Shown: in pieces, positions 32,840 to 41,205 of the stretch
Layout of the letters: every line of letters begins with the position of its first letter
How positions within the stretch are numbered: position 1 is the stretch's first letter
Source: an uncultured Oscillospiraceae bacterium
GTDB taxonomy: Bacteria; Bacillota; Clostridia; Oscillospirales; Oscillospiraceae
Length of the DNA stretch: 64,000 bases
Assembly: GCA_947169975.1 (NCBI GenBank)
Contig: CAMVRT010000011.1
Location: forward strand, 1-64,000
Direction of reading: 5' to 3'
Notes under the pieces: model-generated
The model's database searches: none
What the model was told of the DNA's origin: nothing
The model's input: the letters and a program-made list of their open reading frames with translations, nothing else
Program-made: the position numbers and the translations under genes

Positions 32840-33805
32840 TTAACCAAACAGTTCCTCGGCGTAGTCGAAGACGCTTAAATGGAGCTGGGCGGACAGGCTC
32901 TCCAGGGCAGCGATGCCGGCAATGCTGTTGCCCCGCTCATCCAGCGCGGGACCGTAGACGCCGATTCCCATGCGGCCCTTGACGCCGCAGGTGATGCCGC
33001 CGCCCACGCCGCTCTTGGCGGGGACGCCCACCTTCACGCCGAACTCGCCGGAGCCGTCGTACATGCCGCAGGTGAACATGATGCTGTTGATGGTGCGGAT
33101 GTACCGGGGATCCATCAGACGTCTGCCGGTAAAGGGATTCCGGCCGTCGTTGGCCAGGATCAGTCCCAGCCCTGCCAGACTCCGTGCCGTCACATTCAGA
33201 GAGCACATCCTAAAGTAGAGGTCCAGCGTCTTTTCCGGGTCGGCCTGCAGGACCCCCTTGCTTTTGAGCAGATAGGCGATGGCACGGTTCCGGTCACCCG
33301 TCTGAGCTTCGGACTCGTACACCGCGCGGTTCAGCGTGATGCCGTCATCCATGCAGAAGGCCCGGGTCATCGCCAGCAGCTCCTCAAAGGTGAGCTCATT
33401 GGCCAGCAGGCTTACCACCTGGATGGCTCCGGCGTTGATCATGGGGTTGTAGGGCAGGTTGCTTGCTGTGTCCAGCTTGATGATGGAGTTGAAGGAGTCG
33501 CCGGAGGGCTCCATCTTCACATGAGAGAAGGTCTTGACGAAGCCGAACTTGTCGAGAGCGGCGGCAAGCGTCACCGTCTTGCTGATGCTCTGCATGGAAA
33601 AGCGGGTGTCCACGTCGCCATAGCTTAAAACCGTACCATCCTTTTTCATCAGGCAGATGCCGAAATCATCCCGGTGGGCTTTTTTCAGCTCCGGAATATA
33701 ATCCGCCACCTTGCCCCGTTCCGTCCAGGACCGGCCGATCACATAGGCGGCATAGAGCGCCTGGCGCAGCGCATCGGCCTCGTTTCGCTCCCGGTTTTGG
33801 GTCAT
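32840..33805 (-). CDS. glsA: Glutaminase
   Basis: Hydrolyses glutamine to glutamate and ammonia. The 321-residue serine-dependent enzyme has the active-site S-x-x-K in MQSISKTVTLAAAL (about 71-84), NPMINAGAIQ, NRAIAYLL, MFTCGMYDGSGEF and GVPAKSGVGGGI, all characteristic of GlsA. It starts 20 bases after the GlmL-like gene and so may be the last cistron of the ornithine operon. GGTAAGGAC precedes the ATG. Confidence 0.95.
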   Translation of the reverse strand: MTQNRERNEADALRQALYAAYVIGRSWTERGKVADYIPELKKAHRDDFGICLMKKDGTVLSYGDVDTRFSMQSISKTVTLAAALDKFGFVKTFSHVKMEPSGDSFNSIIKLDTASNLPYNPMINAGAIQVVSLLANELTFEELLAMTRAFCMDDGITLNRAVYESEAQTGDRNRAIAYLLKSKGVLQADPEKTLDLYFRMCSLNVTARSLAGLGLILANDGRNPFTGRRLMDPRYIRTINSIMFTCGMYDGSGEFGVKVGVPAKSGVGGGITCGVKGRMGIGVYGPALDERGNSIAGIAALESLSAQLHLSVFDYAEELFG

Positions 33806-33825
33806 GTCCTTACCCCCCTGTCATC

Positions 33826-35196
33826 TCACGCAATACCCAGGCTCTGCTTCATCAGATTCAGAGCCGCCTCCGGGTACGTCTTGCTCAGCACACCCAGGGA
33901 GGCCATGATATAGTGGTTGTCAAACAGCACCTTTGCCTTCCCCGGCTTGGGGTAGAGCATCATGCCGTTTTTGTTGCTGTCGGCGATTTTCCGCTGGATC
34001 TCCTCATGGTGAGGCAGACGGGTCAGGGCGCCGCCGGTGCCCACGATGGTGCGCACCACGCTCAGGTCCTTGCCCTCGGCGATGGTCTGGCGGCCCCGGG
34101 GCGTGTAGATATACCGCAGGTGCCCGGCGTGGCGCTCCACCGCCAGCAGTCCCGCCTCCAGACACAGCCGCTCGGTGAGCTTGAACTGCTCCGGTGTGTC
34201 TGGGATGGGCTTGTAGTGCTCCATCACCGCGTCCATGTCGAGATCCAGTTCCCGGGCCAGCTTGTCCTTGCCGATGATCTCGATGAGGTTTTTGGCGTTG
34301 ACGTACAGGCCCAGATCACCCTCCACGGTCCGCTTGGCAAAGGGCTCCGGCGTGGTCTGCAGCACGGCGATCTCCTCGGAGCCGGCGGTGACGGAGTGGA
34401 CGTCGGTGGTGGCGCCGCCGATGTCGATGACCGCCAGGTCGCCCAGCTCGCCGTAGAGCAGCTGGGCCGCCTCCATGACCGCACCGGGGGTGGGGATGAT
34501 GTTGCCGGTGACCATGTCCCGGATGTGCTCCATGCCGGCAGCCTTGACGATGTGCTCTTCAAAGACGCTGTGGATGATCCGCCGGGCGGGCTCGATGTTC
34601 AGCAGGTCCAGCTTGGGGTACACGTTCTCCGTGATGTAGCACGGGATACCGGCATCGGCAAAGATCTTCTCAATGAGCCGCTGATTCTGGACGTTGCCGC
34701 CGTAAATCACCGGGGTCTTGAGGCCCATGGACGAGAGCATTTTGGCGTTGTACACCGCCGTTTCCCGCTCGCCGTAGTCGGTGCCGCCGGCCAGCAGGAT
34801 GAGATTGGGCTTCACCAGGGCAATGTCCTCCAAATCAAACTCGGTGAGCTTGCCCGCGGTGGTCAGCTTGATGATGGCGCCGGCACCGAGAGCCGCGGCC
34901 TGGGCGGCCTTGGCCGTCATGTCGTACACCAGGCCGTGTACCGTCATGCGCAGGCCGCCGGCGGCGCTGGAGGTGGCGAACATCTCGCCGTACTCGATGC
35001 CATCCGCGCCCAGATTGCGGGCCAGGTCGTCCACAGCGCCCTGCAATCCGATGCGCACGTCGCCCTCCAGCACGCTGGTGGGCGCCTGCCCCTGTCCGAT
35101 GAACCGAGGTTGATCCGTGCCGATGCCCTGGAAGCCGTTTACCAAAGTCGTGGTGGAGCCGATCTCCGCCACCAGAATGTCAATAAACATAGTCAT
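33826..35196 (-). CDS. GlmL/MutL-family protein of the ornithine-degradation operon
   Basis: A 456-residue ASKHA-fold ATPase-like protein of the GlmL/MutL family. These lie beside AdoCbl-dependent mutases and are thought to act as chaperones or reactivases. N-terminal VAEIGSTTTLVNGF (phosphate loop), LAVIDIGGATTDVHSV at about 257-272 and TIVGTGGALTR near the C-terminus are visible. It follows oraE, whose product is AdoCbl-dependent. No good Shine-Dalgarno precedes the ATG, which instead abuts a strong hairpin; ATG 35190 is an alternative start. Confidence 0.88.
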   Translation of the reverse strand: MTMFIDILVAEIGSTTTLVNGFQGIGTDQPRFIGQGQAPTSVLEGDVRIGLQGAVDDLARNLGADGIEYGEMFATSSAAGGLRMTVHGLVYDMTAKAAQAAALGAGAIIKLTTAGKLTEFDLEDIALVKPNLILLAGGTDYGERETAVYNAKMLSSMGLKTPVIYGGNVQNQRLIEKIFADAGIPCYITENVYPKLDLLNIEPARRIIHSVFEEHIVKAAGMEHIRDMVTGNIIPTPGAVMEAAQLLYGELGDLAVIDIGGATTDVHSVTAGSEEIAVLQTTPEPFAKRTVEGDLGLYVNAKNLIEIIGKDKLARELDLDMDAVMEHYKPIPDTPEQFKLTERLCLEAGLLAVERHAGHLRYIYTPRGRQTIAEGKDLSVVRTIVGTGGALTRLPHHEEIQRKIADSNKNGMMLYPKPGKAKVLFDNHYIMASLGVLSKTYPEAALNLMKQSLGIA

Positions 35197-35203
35197 AAAA
35201 GAG

Positions 35204-35253
35204 GGGCGGAACGGTCAAGGCTCAACATACCGTTGACCGCTGCCGTTCCGCCC
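35204..35253 (-). other. Intercistronic hairpin between oraE and the GlmL-like gene
   Basis: GGGCGGAACGG (35204-35214) pairs with CCGTTCCGCCC (35243-35253). An overlapping alternative stem pairs CGGTCAA (35212-35218) with TTGACCG (35233-35239). On the minus strand it lies 12 bases past oraE and ends just before the next ATG, followed by only TCTTTT. It may terminate partially, stabilise the oraE end or hold back translation of the next gene. Confidence 0.7.
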
Positions 35254-35265
35254 ACGGGTCCTGAT

Positions 35266-37512
35266 TTACTTGTTCTCCTGCTTAGCCTTCTCGGCGGCCT
35301 CCATCTCCCATCTGCGCTTGATGAGGAAGGTGGCGTTGTGGACGCCGTGGCTGCCGCGGCCGAAGCCCTCGTCGGCGCCGGCCTTGCGGGCCAGCTCCGG
35401 CGTGACCTGGGTGCCGCCGGCGATGAAGATGATCTTGTCGCGGATGCCCATCTCACGGGCGATCTTGTCGATCTTGGCGATGTTCTTGTAGTGGATGTCG
35501 TCGTGGCTGATGATGGTGGAGGCCATGATGGCGTCGGCATTCAGCTCGACGGCGGCGTTCACCAGCTTCTCCGGCGGGCAGGAAGTGCCCAGATAGACGA
35601 CCTCCATGCCGTACTTCTCGATGCCGCCGTGCTTGATGTCGATGATCTCACGCAGGCCCACGGAGTGCTCGTCCTCGCCCACAGTGGCGGCGACGATCTT
35701 CATGGGACGGCGCTCGATATCCTTGCGGATCACATCGTCACTGAGCACATCGGGCTCCTTGGGGATCACCAGGGAGTCCACGTCGATGGCGAAGGGCACC
35801 TTGCCCTTGATCTCGATGCGGGTGCCCTCCTGGCCGTGCATGATCTCGCGGCTGATGACCTCGCACTCGGTGAGGTTCATCCGCTTGGCGCACTCCAGGC
35901 CGGCGGCCTCGGCGATGGGCTTGGGAGCCGGGAAGAACATGGTCAGCATGACGGTGCCGTCAGCCAGCCACTCCATCTCGGGGCGGATCTGCTTGCCGGC
36001 GCCGGGGACGAAGTCCTTGACCTCGTTCATGCGGACATTGACGTTGTCCTGCTCGTCCAGCTCGTCGATGTAGACGATCTTCTCCGGGCACTCCAGGGTG
36101 CAGCCGCCGATGAGGGCGGAGGGATTGGCCACGTACTCCTCGCCGTACTGGGCCACGTTGTTGTAGCCGTAGTGGGCGGTGACGGGGGCCATGTAATCCT
36201 TGCTGCGCTTGAAGATGGTGCCGGCGCCGATGCCGCCGTCGATCTTGCGGGCGATGCCGTCGCCATTGCGCTCGGGATAGATGCCGCTGTCCACGAAGAA
36301 GCCCTCCTGAACGGCGTTGAAGTAGCCGCCCAGCTCCAGCATCTCCTCCATGAACAGCACCGCGCGCTCCTTCAGCTCGCGGGCCTTCTCACGGAGATAG
36401 CCGTCCTTCTTCAGCTCCACCATCTCCATCAGGCCGTCCAGACCCACCAGCGTCTGCTTGGCGGTGTCGCAGGCCTCGATGTTGTAGATGTGCCAGGGCA
36501 CATTGCGGCCCTCGTCGGGGGTGATGGTGCTCTGGATGTCGGCACGGGTCAGCTTGGAGATCACCATGTTCAGCACGTGGGTCACGGTGGCCTCACGGGT
36601 GCTGGACTCGATGTACTTGGTGTTCATCTGGGCGCGCATCCGGTACTCGTGGAAGATGTCGCGCAGAGCCACGGCGTAGGGCAGGTCCATGTACACGCAG
36701 GGGGCCGGGGTGGCCGTGGGCGGCACGGTGGACAGGCAGATATTGGATTTGGGAATGCCCACGCGGGCGGAGAAAATGGCATTGATGCCGTGCTGCACCA
36801 TCAGCTCGGGCATGACCTTCCAGGCCTCACGGGCAGTGGCGTTGGCGTTGTGGGCGCCGTCGATCTGGGCCATGTTGGCCCAGGCGATGAGCTTCTTGCT
36901 CTCGCAGGCATCCACGAAAGAGCGGATCATGTTGATGTTGCGGTAGATGACGTTGTACTGGGGGTCCTGATGGACGCCGTTGACGCCTTCCTCGGCAAAC
37001 ATGACGGCAATGTCGGGGCCGGCCACGCCGGAGACGTAGCTGTGGTAGTTGATGGGACGGCCCACTTCATCCTCGATCATGTCCAGGGCCTTGCGCTGGG
37101 CACGGACCTGCTTGCGGGTGATGGGCACGCCGCCCATGCCCTGGGGAGTGCCCTCGATCAGGCCGTCAAAGTGGCTCTGACCGGCGGTGCGGATGACCAT
37201 GATGTGGTCGGCGCCGTGGTGGGCAGCCATGCGCATGCGGCGGATATCGTCCTCAAACCGGCCGGAGGCGATCTCCGTGGTGATGACGGGACCGGGCTGG
37301 GGGTCGATGTCGCCGAAATAGTGGGCGGGAGGCAGGGGGACACTGCGCTTCAGGGGCTTGGTGCAGTCGTGATACTCGAAGGGGCCCATGTGCAGATCGG
37401 GCACGGGGGTGCGCCACGTCCAGCCGCGGCGGCGGGGACGGTAGGAATCCAGATCCTTCAGGATCTCCGCCACGTCAATGGGCTTGTTGGGATCCAGCTT
37501 GTACTCGCTCAT
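35266..37512 (-). CDS. oraE: D-ornithine 4,5-aminomutase large subunit (component E)
   Basis: AdoCbl- and PLP-dependent mutase that converts D-ornithine to 2,4-diaminopentanoate. The 748-residue product has an N-terminal TIM-barrel region and a C-terminal B12 domain with DEHSVG (His616, DxHxxG cobalt ligand). Lys627 lies 11 residues later in IDIKHGG, the spacing of cobalt-binding His and PLP-binding Lys in the Clostridium sticklandii enzyme. GGTQVT and GFGRGSHG complete the B12 fold. It overlaps oraS by ATGA, so the two subunits are made together. Cobalamin comes from the cbi operon nearby. Confidence 0.96.
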   Translation of the reverse strand: MSEYKLDPNKPIDVAEILKDLDSYRPRRRGWTWRTPVPDLHMGPFEYHDCTKPLKRSVPLPPAHYFGDIDPQPGPVITTEIASGRFEDDIRRMRMAAHHGADHIMVIRTAGQSHFDGLIEGTPQGMGGVPITRKQVRAQRKALDMIEDEVGRPINYHSYVSGVAGPDIAVMFAEEGVNGVHQDPQYNVIYRNINMIRSFVDACESKKLIAWANMAQIDGAHNANATAREAWKVMPELMVQHGINAIFSARVGIPKSNICLSTVPPTATPAPCVYMDLPYAVALRDIFHEYRMRAQMNTKYIESSTREATVTHVLNMVISKLTRADIQSTITPDEGRNVPWHIYNIEACDTAKQTLVGLDGLMEMVELKKDGYLREKARELKERAVLFMEEMLELGGYFNAVQEGFFVDSGIYPERNGDGIARKIDGGIGAGTIFKRSKDYMAPVTAHYGYNNVAQYGEEYVANPSALIGGCTLECPEKIVYIDELDEQDNVNVRMNEVKDFVPGAGKQIRPEMEWLADGTVMLTMFFPAPKPIAEAAGLECAKRMNLTECEVISREIMHGQEGTRIEIKGKVPFAIDVDSLVIPKEPDVLSDDVIRKDIERRPMKIVAATVGEDEHSVGLREIIDIKHGGIEKYGMEVVYLGTSCPPEKLVNAAVELNADAIMASTIISHDDIHYKNIAKIDKIAREMGIRDKIIFIAGGTQVTPELARKAGADEGFGRGSHGVHNATFLIKRRWEMEAAEKAKQENK

Positions 37513-37877
37513 TCCTCGTTCCCTCCTTCAAACAGCTTTTCGGCCTCGTTCCACAGCTTGCCGTCGGCAAGGGCCACACCGGCCTCGCGGAGCTCCATGT
37601 TCTTTTCCTTGGACAGGCGGTATACCACATGGCCCGCGCCGTGGGACATGAGATCGTGCTCCATGCAGCCCTCCACGATGGCCTTGGCCTCGATGGAGGA
37701 GAAGCCCATGCGCAGCAGAACGGAACGCTCCACCGCGGGGGAGGTGTACTCATAGCCCATCTGCAGCAGGGGGTCCACCAGCTTGTTGGCCAGCTCCCAG
37801 AACCGCTCCTCCAGCTGCTTGTCGGTGAGATCGGCCAGGTGCGCTCTGCGCTCCAGGTAATCGTCGTTTCTCTTCAT
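37509..37877 (-). CDS. oraS: D-ornithine 4,5-aminomutase small subunit (component S)
   Basis: Partner subunit of OraE. The 122-residue product has the OraS-like core ERRAHLADLTDKQLEERFWE, the stretch SPAVERSVLLRMGFSSIEAKAI and HGAGHVVYRLSKE. Length matches the family. It lies 42 bases after ortB and overlaps oraE by four bases. Confidence 0.94.
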   Translation of the reverse strand: MKRNDDYLERRAHLADLTDKQLEERFWELANKLVDPLLQMGYEYTSPAVERSVLLRMGFSSIEAKAIVEGCMEHDLMSHGAGHVVYRLSKEKNMELREAGVALADGKLWNEAEKLFEGGNEE

Positions 37878-37919
37878 ATCTCCATATTCCTTATCAAAAA
37901 GATTGTAAATGCAGCGGCT

Positions 37920-39332
37920 TTACAGCGTCTCCAGGACCTTGCGCACGAAGGCCTCGTTGCTCTTGGTCTCCTCCACCAGGTAGGCCACGTCGGCGTCGGT
38001 GATGGGACCGGCGGCGTGAGAGGCCTGACGGCGGATGAGGGAGGCGCGCATGTGATCCAGGTCGGCGTCACGGGCCTTCAGCAGGCCGGGGTCGGCGGGG
38101 AAGACGATGTTGGTGCCGGGGATCTCGTCTTCGGGGTTGCCGAACAGCAGCTCGATACCGTTCTGACGGGCAAAGGCCAGCTGGGGCTGGATGTGCTTGC
38201 CGGCGCCGGTGTACTCGGTCTCCTGAGCAACAATGATCTGATCCTGATCCATCTCCTGGGCAAGAGAGAACGCAGCGGCCAGACTGGTGTTGCCGGCAGG
38301 GCCCTTTTCCATACCCTCCAGGGTGGCCAGGGCCTCGGTGATATAGAACACCTCGCCCTGCTTCACGGTGACGTAGCGGTCCATGTAGCGCAGAGGACGG
38401 GCGGCGCTGCGGGGCACGTCGCTGTGATCGGGATCGGTGGCATAGGGCACGCCGAAGCCGGTGTGGGCGGTGGTGAAGCTCTTGCGGTTAAACTGCTTGT
38501 CGGAGGCCATGCTCAGGCCCTTCAGATCCACGGAGGCAGCCACCACCTGGGCGGGGCAGCCGGCCTTGATGAGGCCGCGGGCGGTACCGGTCAGGTTGCC
38601 GCCGCCGGCGTTGGCGCACACCACCACGTCGGGGTGCCTGCCGTAGCGGTCCATGAACTGGTGGCCCAGCTCCCAACCCAGGGTCTCCACACCGCCGATA
38701 CCGAAGGCGGAGTACAGAGAGGCGTTGAAGTAGCCGGTCTCCTCCAGCATCATCAGCACTTCATAGAACAGCTCCGGGCCCACGCTCAGCTGCAGGACTT
38801 CAGCGCCCAGCGCCTCGCACTTGCGGGCCTTCTCGATGATCTCCGGCTGGCCGCTGGCCTTGGAGTCGTAGCACTCCTGGACAATGATGCACTTGAGGCC
38901 CTGCATGGCGGCCTGGGAGGCAACGGCAGCGCCGTAGTTGCCGCTGGTGGCGGCAATAACGCCCTTGTAGCCCATCTTCTTGGCGTGGTAGACGGAGGCG
39001 GCGGCGCGGCGCTCCTTGAAGCTGCCGGCGGGGTTGGAGGCCTCGTCCTTCACGAAAATACGGGCGCCCTTGCCGGGGGCCGCGTACTTGCGGGCCAGAG
39101 CGGTCAGATTCTTCAGTTCAAAAACGGGGGTGTTGCCCACGTTGTGCTCACGCTGGATGCGGATATGATCCTCCAGCGTGTAGCCGGTGTCGTTCATCAG
39201 GGCCTCGTAATCAAACACGATGCCGTCGCGCTCGTACTTGCTGTAGTCCACGCCCATGGCCTTGTTGATGATCTCGCCCTTGCGGCCGGTAACGGCCTGG
39301 TAGCTCTTATCGACGATCATTCCGTTGATCAT
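37920..39332 (-). CDS. ortB: 2-amino-4-oxopentanoate thiolase subunit OrtB
   Basis: PLP-containing subunit of the thiolase that cleaves 2-amino-4-oxopentanoate with CoA to alanine and acetyl-CoA. The 470-residue product has a threonine-synthase-like fold. The PLP lysine lies in EASNPAGSFKERRA (about 97-110), the phosphate-binding glycine loop is CANAGGGNLTGTARG, and FGIGGVETLGWELGHQF precedes it. It overlaps ortA by ATGA. The acetyl-CoA yields ATP via acetate, which is the point of the pathway. Confidence 0.95.
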   Translation of the reverse strand: MINGMIVDKSYQAVTGRKGEIINKAMGVDYSKYERDGIVFDYEALMNDTGYTLEDHIRIQREHNVGNTPVFELKNLTALARKYAAPGKGARIFVKDEASNPAGSFKERRAAASVYHAKKMGYKGVIAATSGNYGAAVASQAAMQGLKCIIVQECYDSKASGQPEIIEKARKCEALGAEVLQLSVGPELFYEVLMMLEETGYFNASLYSAFGIGGVETLGWELGHQFMDRYGRHPDVVVCANAGGGNLTGTARGLIKAGCPAQVVAASVDLKGLSMASDKQFNRKSFTTAHTGFGVPYATDPDHSDVPRSAARPLRYMDRYVTVKQGEVFYITEALATLEGMEKGPAGNTSLAAAFSLAQEMDQDQIIVAQETEYTGAGKHIQPQLAFARQNGIELLFGNPEDEIPGTNIVFPADPGLLKARDADLDHMRASLIRRQASHAAGPITDADVAYLVEETKSNEAFVRKVLETL

Positions 39333-39634
39333 GCCTGGTCACCTCCAAAAAGGGCGCTGCGCAGCCGGTTCTCCATCTCCAGGATCTCGGGCACAAAGGC
39401 GCCGTAGTTCAGCTCATAGCAGGGATTGACCTCGATGAGCTTGCCGTGCTCGGTGCGGCCCACGCTGGTCACGATCGTCACTTCATCGCCGATCTCGGCG
39501 GTGTCGTTCTGCAGGCGGCCCTTGACCCACATCTCCAGAGGCACCTGCTTGGTATCCTCGGGCAGCTTACCGGTGCGCTGTTCGGGCTCCAGCACGTTCC
39601 GGTGGATCCGGACCCAGTCGTTTTTCTTAGCCAT
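39329..39634 (-). CDS. ortA: 2-amino-4-oxopentanoate thiolase subunit OrtA
   Basis: Small subunit of the OrtAB thiolase. The 101-residue product has DWVRIHRNVLEPEQRTGKLP and VTSVGRTEHGKLIEVNPCYEL, typical of OrtA. I start at ATG 39634 with GGAGG upstream; the longer frame lacks such a site. It overlaps ortB by four bases and is separated from ord by 85 bases that hold a hairpin. Confidence 0.93.
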   Translation of the reverse strand: MAKKNDWVRIHRNVLEPEQRTGKLPEDTKQVPLEMWVKGRLQNDTAEIGDEVTIVTSVGRTEHGKLIEVNPCYELNYGAFVPEILEMENRLRSALFGGDQA

Positions 39635-39662
39635 CTTTTCCTCCATACAACATTCATATGAC

Positions 39663-39705
39663 GGGGATTTGGCGGGAAAACCAACCGGTCTTCCCGCCAG
39701 TCCCC
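39663..39705 (-). other. Intercistronic hairpin between ord and ortA
   Basis: GGGGA and TGGCGGGAA pair with TTCCCGCCA and TCCCC around a 14- to 16-base loop containing ACCGGTTGGT. There is no T-run on the minus strand, so it is more likely an RNA-stability or processing element than a full terminator. Confidence 0.65.
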
Positions 39706-39719
39706 CCATGGGTTACTGT

Positions 39720-40787
39720 TTACTTGACAATCTTCTTGTCGGGGTTGATGCGCTTGCGCATATCACCCATAATGGCGCGGGGCACGGGCAGGGTCAGCAT
39801 GGTGTGCAGGCCCGGCTCGGCGTTGATGATCTGGGGGATCATGTTCACGCACATGGCAATGGTGCCGATGCCGCCGTCGATCTCAGGAGAGTTGAGCATG
39901 TTGACAGCGGGGGTGCCGTTGATGATGACGTAGTCACCGGTCTGAACGCCCACCTGCTCGGGCTCGATCTGCTGGGGGTGATCCATCTCGATGAGGCACT
40001 CGCCGTTCTTGTAACCCCAGGCCTTCATGGCCACACCGGCCACGTTGCCGGCAGCGGCGAAGCCGTAGGGGGACTTGCGATCCACGTCGGTGATGATGGG
40101 CTCCATGTCCTGCTTGAACTCATCCAGCTCCCAGCCGATGCCGTCGCAGATCATGCCAACGGACTCGGCAAAGCCCACGTGGCCGGACAGATGGCCGGAG
40201 CCCTTGCCTTCCTTGCGCAGGTAGAACTCCTCGGGGGTGATACCGATGCCCTGCTCGGTCATGACAGCGGGGCCGAAGGGGGACAGGCTGTTGACGCGGC
40301 GGGAGACGATGTGATCCACGTCCACCATGCAGCCGGTCCAGATCAGGACCAGCAGGTCCATGATGAGGCCGGGGTTGATGCCGGTACCCAGGACGGACAC
40401 GCCGTGGGCCTTGGCGATCTTGTCCAGCTCCTCAGCCAGCTCCGGATTCTGAGCCTTGGGATAGGCCATCTCCTCGGCGGAGGTGATGACGTTGATGCCC
40501 TGCTCCAGGATGAACTTCAGACGGGGGAAAGCGTCCTTGGTGAAGGAGTCCGTGCACAGCAGCACCACGTCGGCGGCGCCGGGCTTGATGACGTCCTCGG
40601 CAGCGCCGATGATGACGTCGGGACGGTTGCCGCGCTCGGTCTTGATGTAGTCATACATGCTGGTACCGATCTTCTTGCCGCGGCCGACTACGCCGACGAT
40701 GTCCACGCCCTGCTTCTTGAGCAGCATGTCAGCCATGCCGCCGCCCATGGCGCCCAGACCCCAGATGATAACCTTTACGTTTTCCAT
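39720..40787 (-). CDS. ord: 2,4-diaminopentanoate dehydrogenase
   Basis: NAD(P)-dependent oxidative deamination of 2,4-diaminopentanoate to 2-amino-4-oxopentanoate. The 355-residue product has the Rossmann start VIIWGLGAMGGGMADML (about 5-21), LGTGINPGLIMDLLVLIWTG and KSPYGFAAAGNVAG, as in the dihydrodipicolinate-reductase-like Ord family. I start at ATG 40787 behind AGGAGGCATCTC. It is the first gene of the ornithine operon. Confidence 0.95.
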   Translation of the reverse strand: MENVKVIIWGLGAMGGGMADMLLKKQGVDIVGVVGRGKKIGTSMYDYIKTERGNRPDVIIGAAEDVIKPGAADVVLLCTDSFTKDAFPRLKFILEQGINVITSAEEMAYPKAQNPELAEELDKIAKAHGVSVLGTGINPGLIMDLLVLIWTGCMVDVDHIVSRRVNSLSPFGPAVMTEQGIGITPEEFYLRKEGKGSGHLSGHVGFAESVGMICDGIGWELDEFKQDMEPIITDVDRKSPYGFAAAGNVAGVAMKAWGYKNGECLIEMDHPQQIEPEQVGVQTGDYVIINGTPAVNMLNSPEIDGGIGTIAMCVNMIPQIINAEPGLHTMLTLPVPRAIMGDMRKRINPDKKIVK

Positions 40788-40846
40788 GAGATGCCTCCTG
40801 CAAATAGTATTTCTTTCGGCATGGTTCACATGCCCAATTCCAGTCG

Positions 40847-40852
40847 ATTATA
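40847..40852 (-). promoter_or_regulatory. Likely promoter -10 of the ornithine operon
   Basis: TATAAT on the minus strand, about 60 bases from the ord ATG. The best -35 is a weak TTTCAA 16 bp upstream, so an activator may be needed. Confidence 0.5.
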
Positions 40853-40992
40853 GCACAACTTGTCTCTCTTGAAAATACCCAATCTCACCGAATTTGCTGA
40901 AAAATACACAAAATATCGCCGTCCTCTCCCTGTGCGGCGTTCCCCCGTCGTCATGTCCATCTTCCGCGATTGAAACAGGACTGTTCTGCTTC

Positions 40993-41029
40993 AAAAAATG
41001 AAGCCGGCTTGTAATGCCAAGCCGGCTTC
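40993..41029 (-). terminator. Terminator of the tRNA gene
   Basis: GAAGCCGGCTTG (41000-41011) pairs with CAAGCCGGCTTC (41018-41029). On the minus strand the stem is followed by A, then TTTTTT (40993-40998). Confidence 0.9.
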
Positions 41030-41105
41030 TGGAGCTACTGGCCGGATTCGAACCGGCGACCTGCTGATTACGAATCAGCTGCTCTACCAGCTGAGCCACA
41101 GTAGC
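41030..41105 (-). tRNA. tRNA-Thr (anticodon CGU)
   Basis: The minus strand folds as a full cloverleaf. The acceptor is GCTACTG/CAGTAGC, the D-arm GCTC-AGCTGGTAGA-GC, the anticodon stem GCTGA/TCAGC with loop TTCGTAA (anticodon CGT), and the T-arm GCCGG-TTCGAAT-CCGGC. Discriminator T is followed by encoded CCA (41032-41030). CGU reads ACG threonine codons. Confidence 0.97.
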
Positions 41106-41151
41106 ATATGGAGTTTTACGCAATCTCGGCTCCGCCGAAAACCACCTTGTT

Positions 41152-41180
41152 ATTTTACCATTCTTTTTTCTGTTCGTCAA
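41152..41180 (-). promoter_or_regulatory. Promoter of tRNA-Thr
   Basis: On the minus strand TTGACG (41175-41180) and TAAAAT (41152-41157) are 17 bp apart, about 45 bases before the tRNA. Confidence 0.75.
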
Positions 41181-41205
41181 CTGTAAATTCCTGCTTATAG
41201 CTGCC

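Noticed and set aside
35204-35253. Calling the oraE/GlmL hairpin a full terminator
   Set aside because: The T-run is short (TCTTTT) and a same-strand gene that fits the operon starts at once.
33913-37755. 1280-codon open frame on the plus strand
   Set aside because: It runs antisense to the GlmL-like gene, oraE and oraS. Its translation is low-complexity His/Ala/Gly/Val text typical of the reverse strand of GC-rich genes. No ribosome site or family motif.
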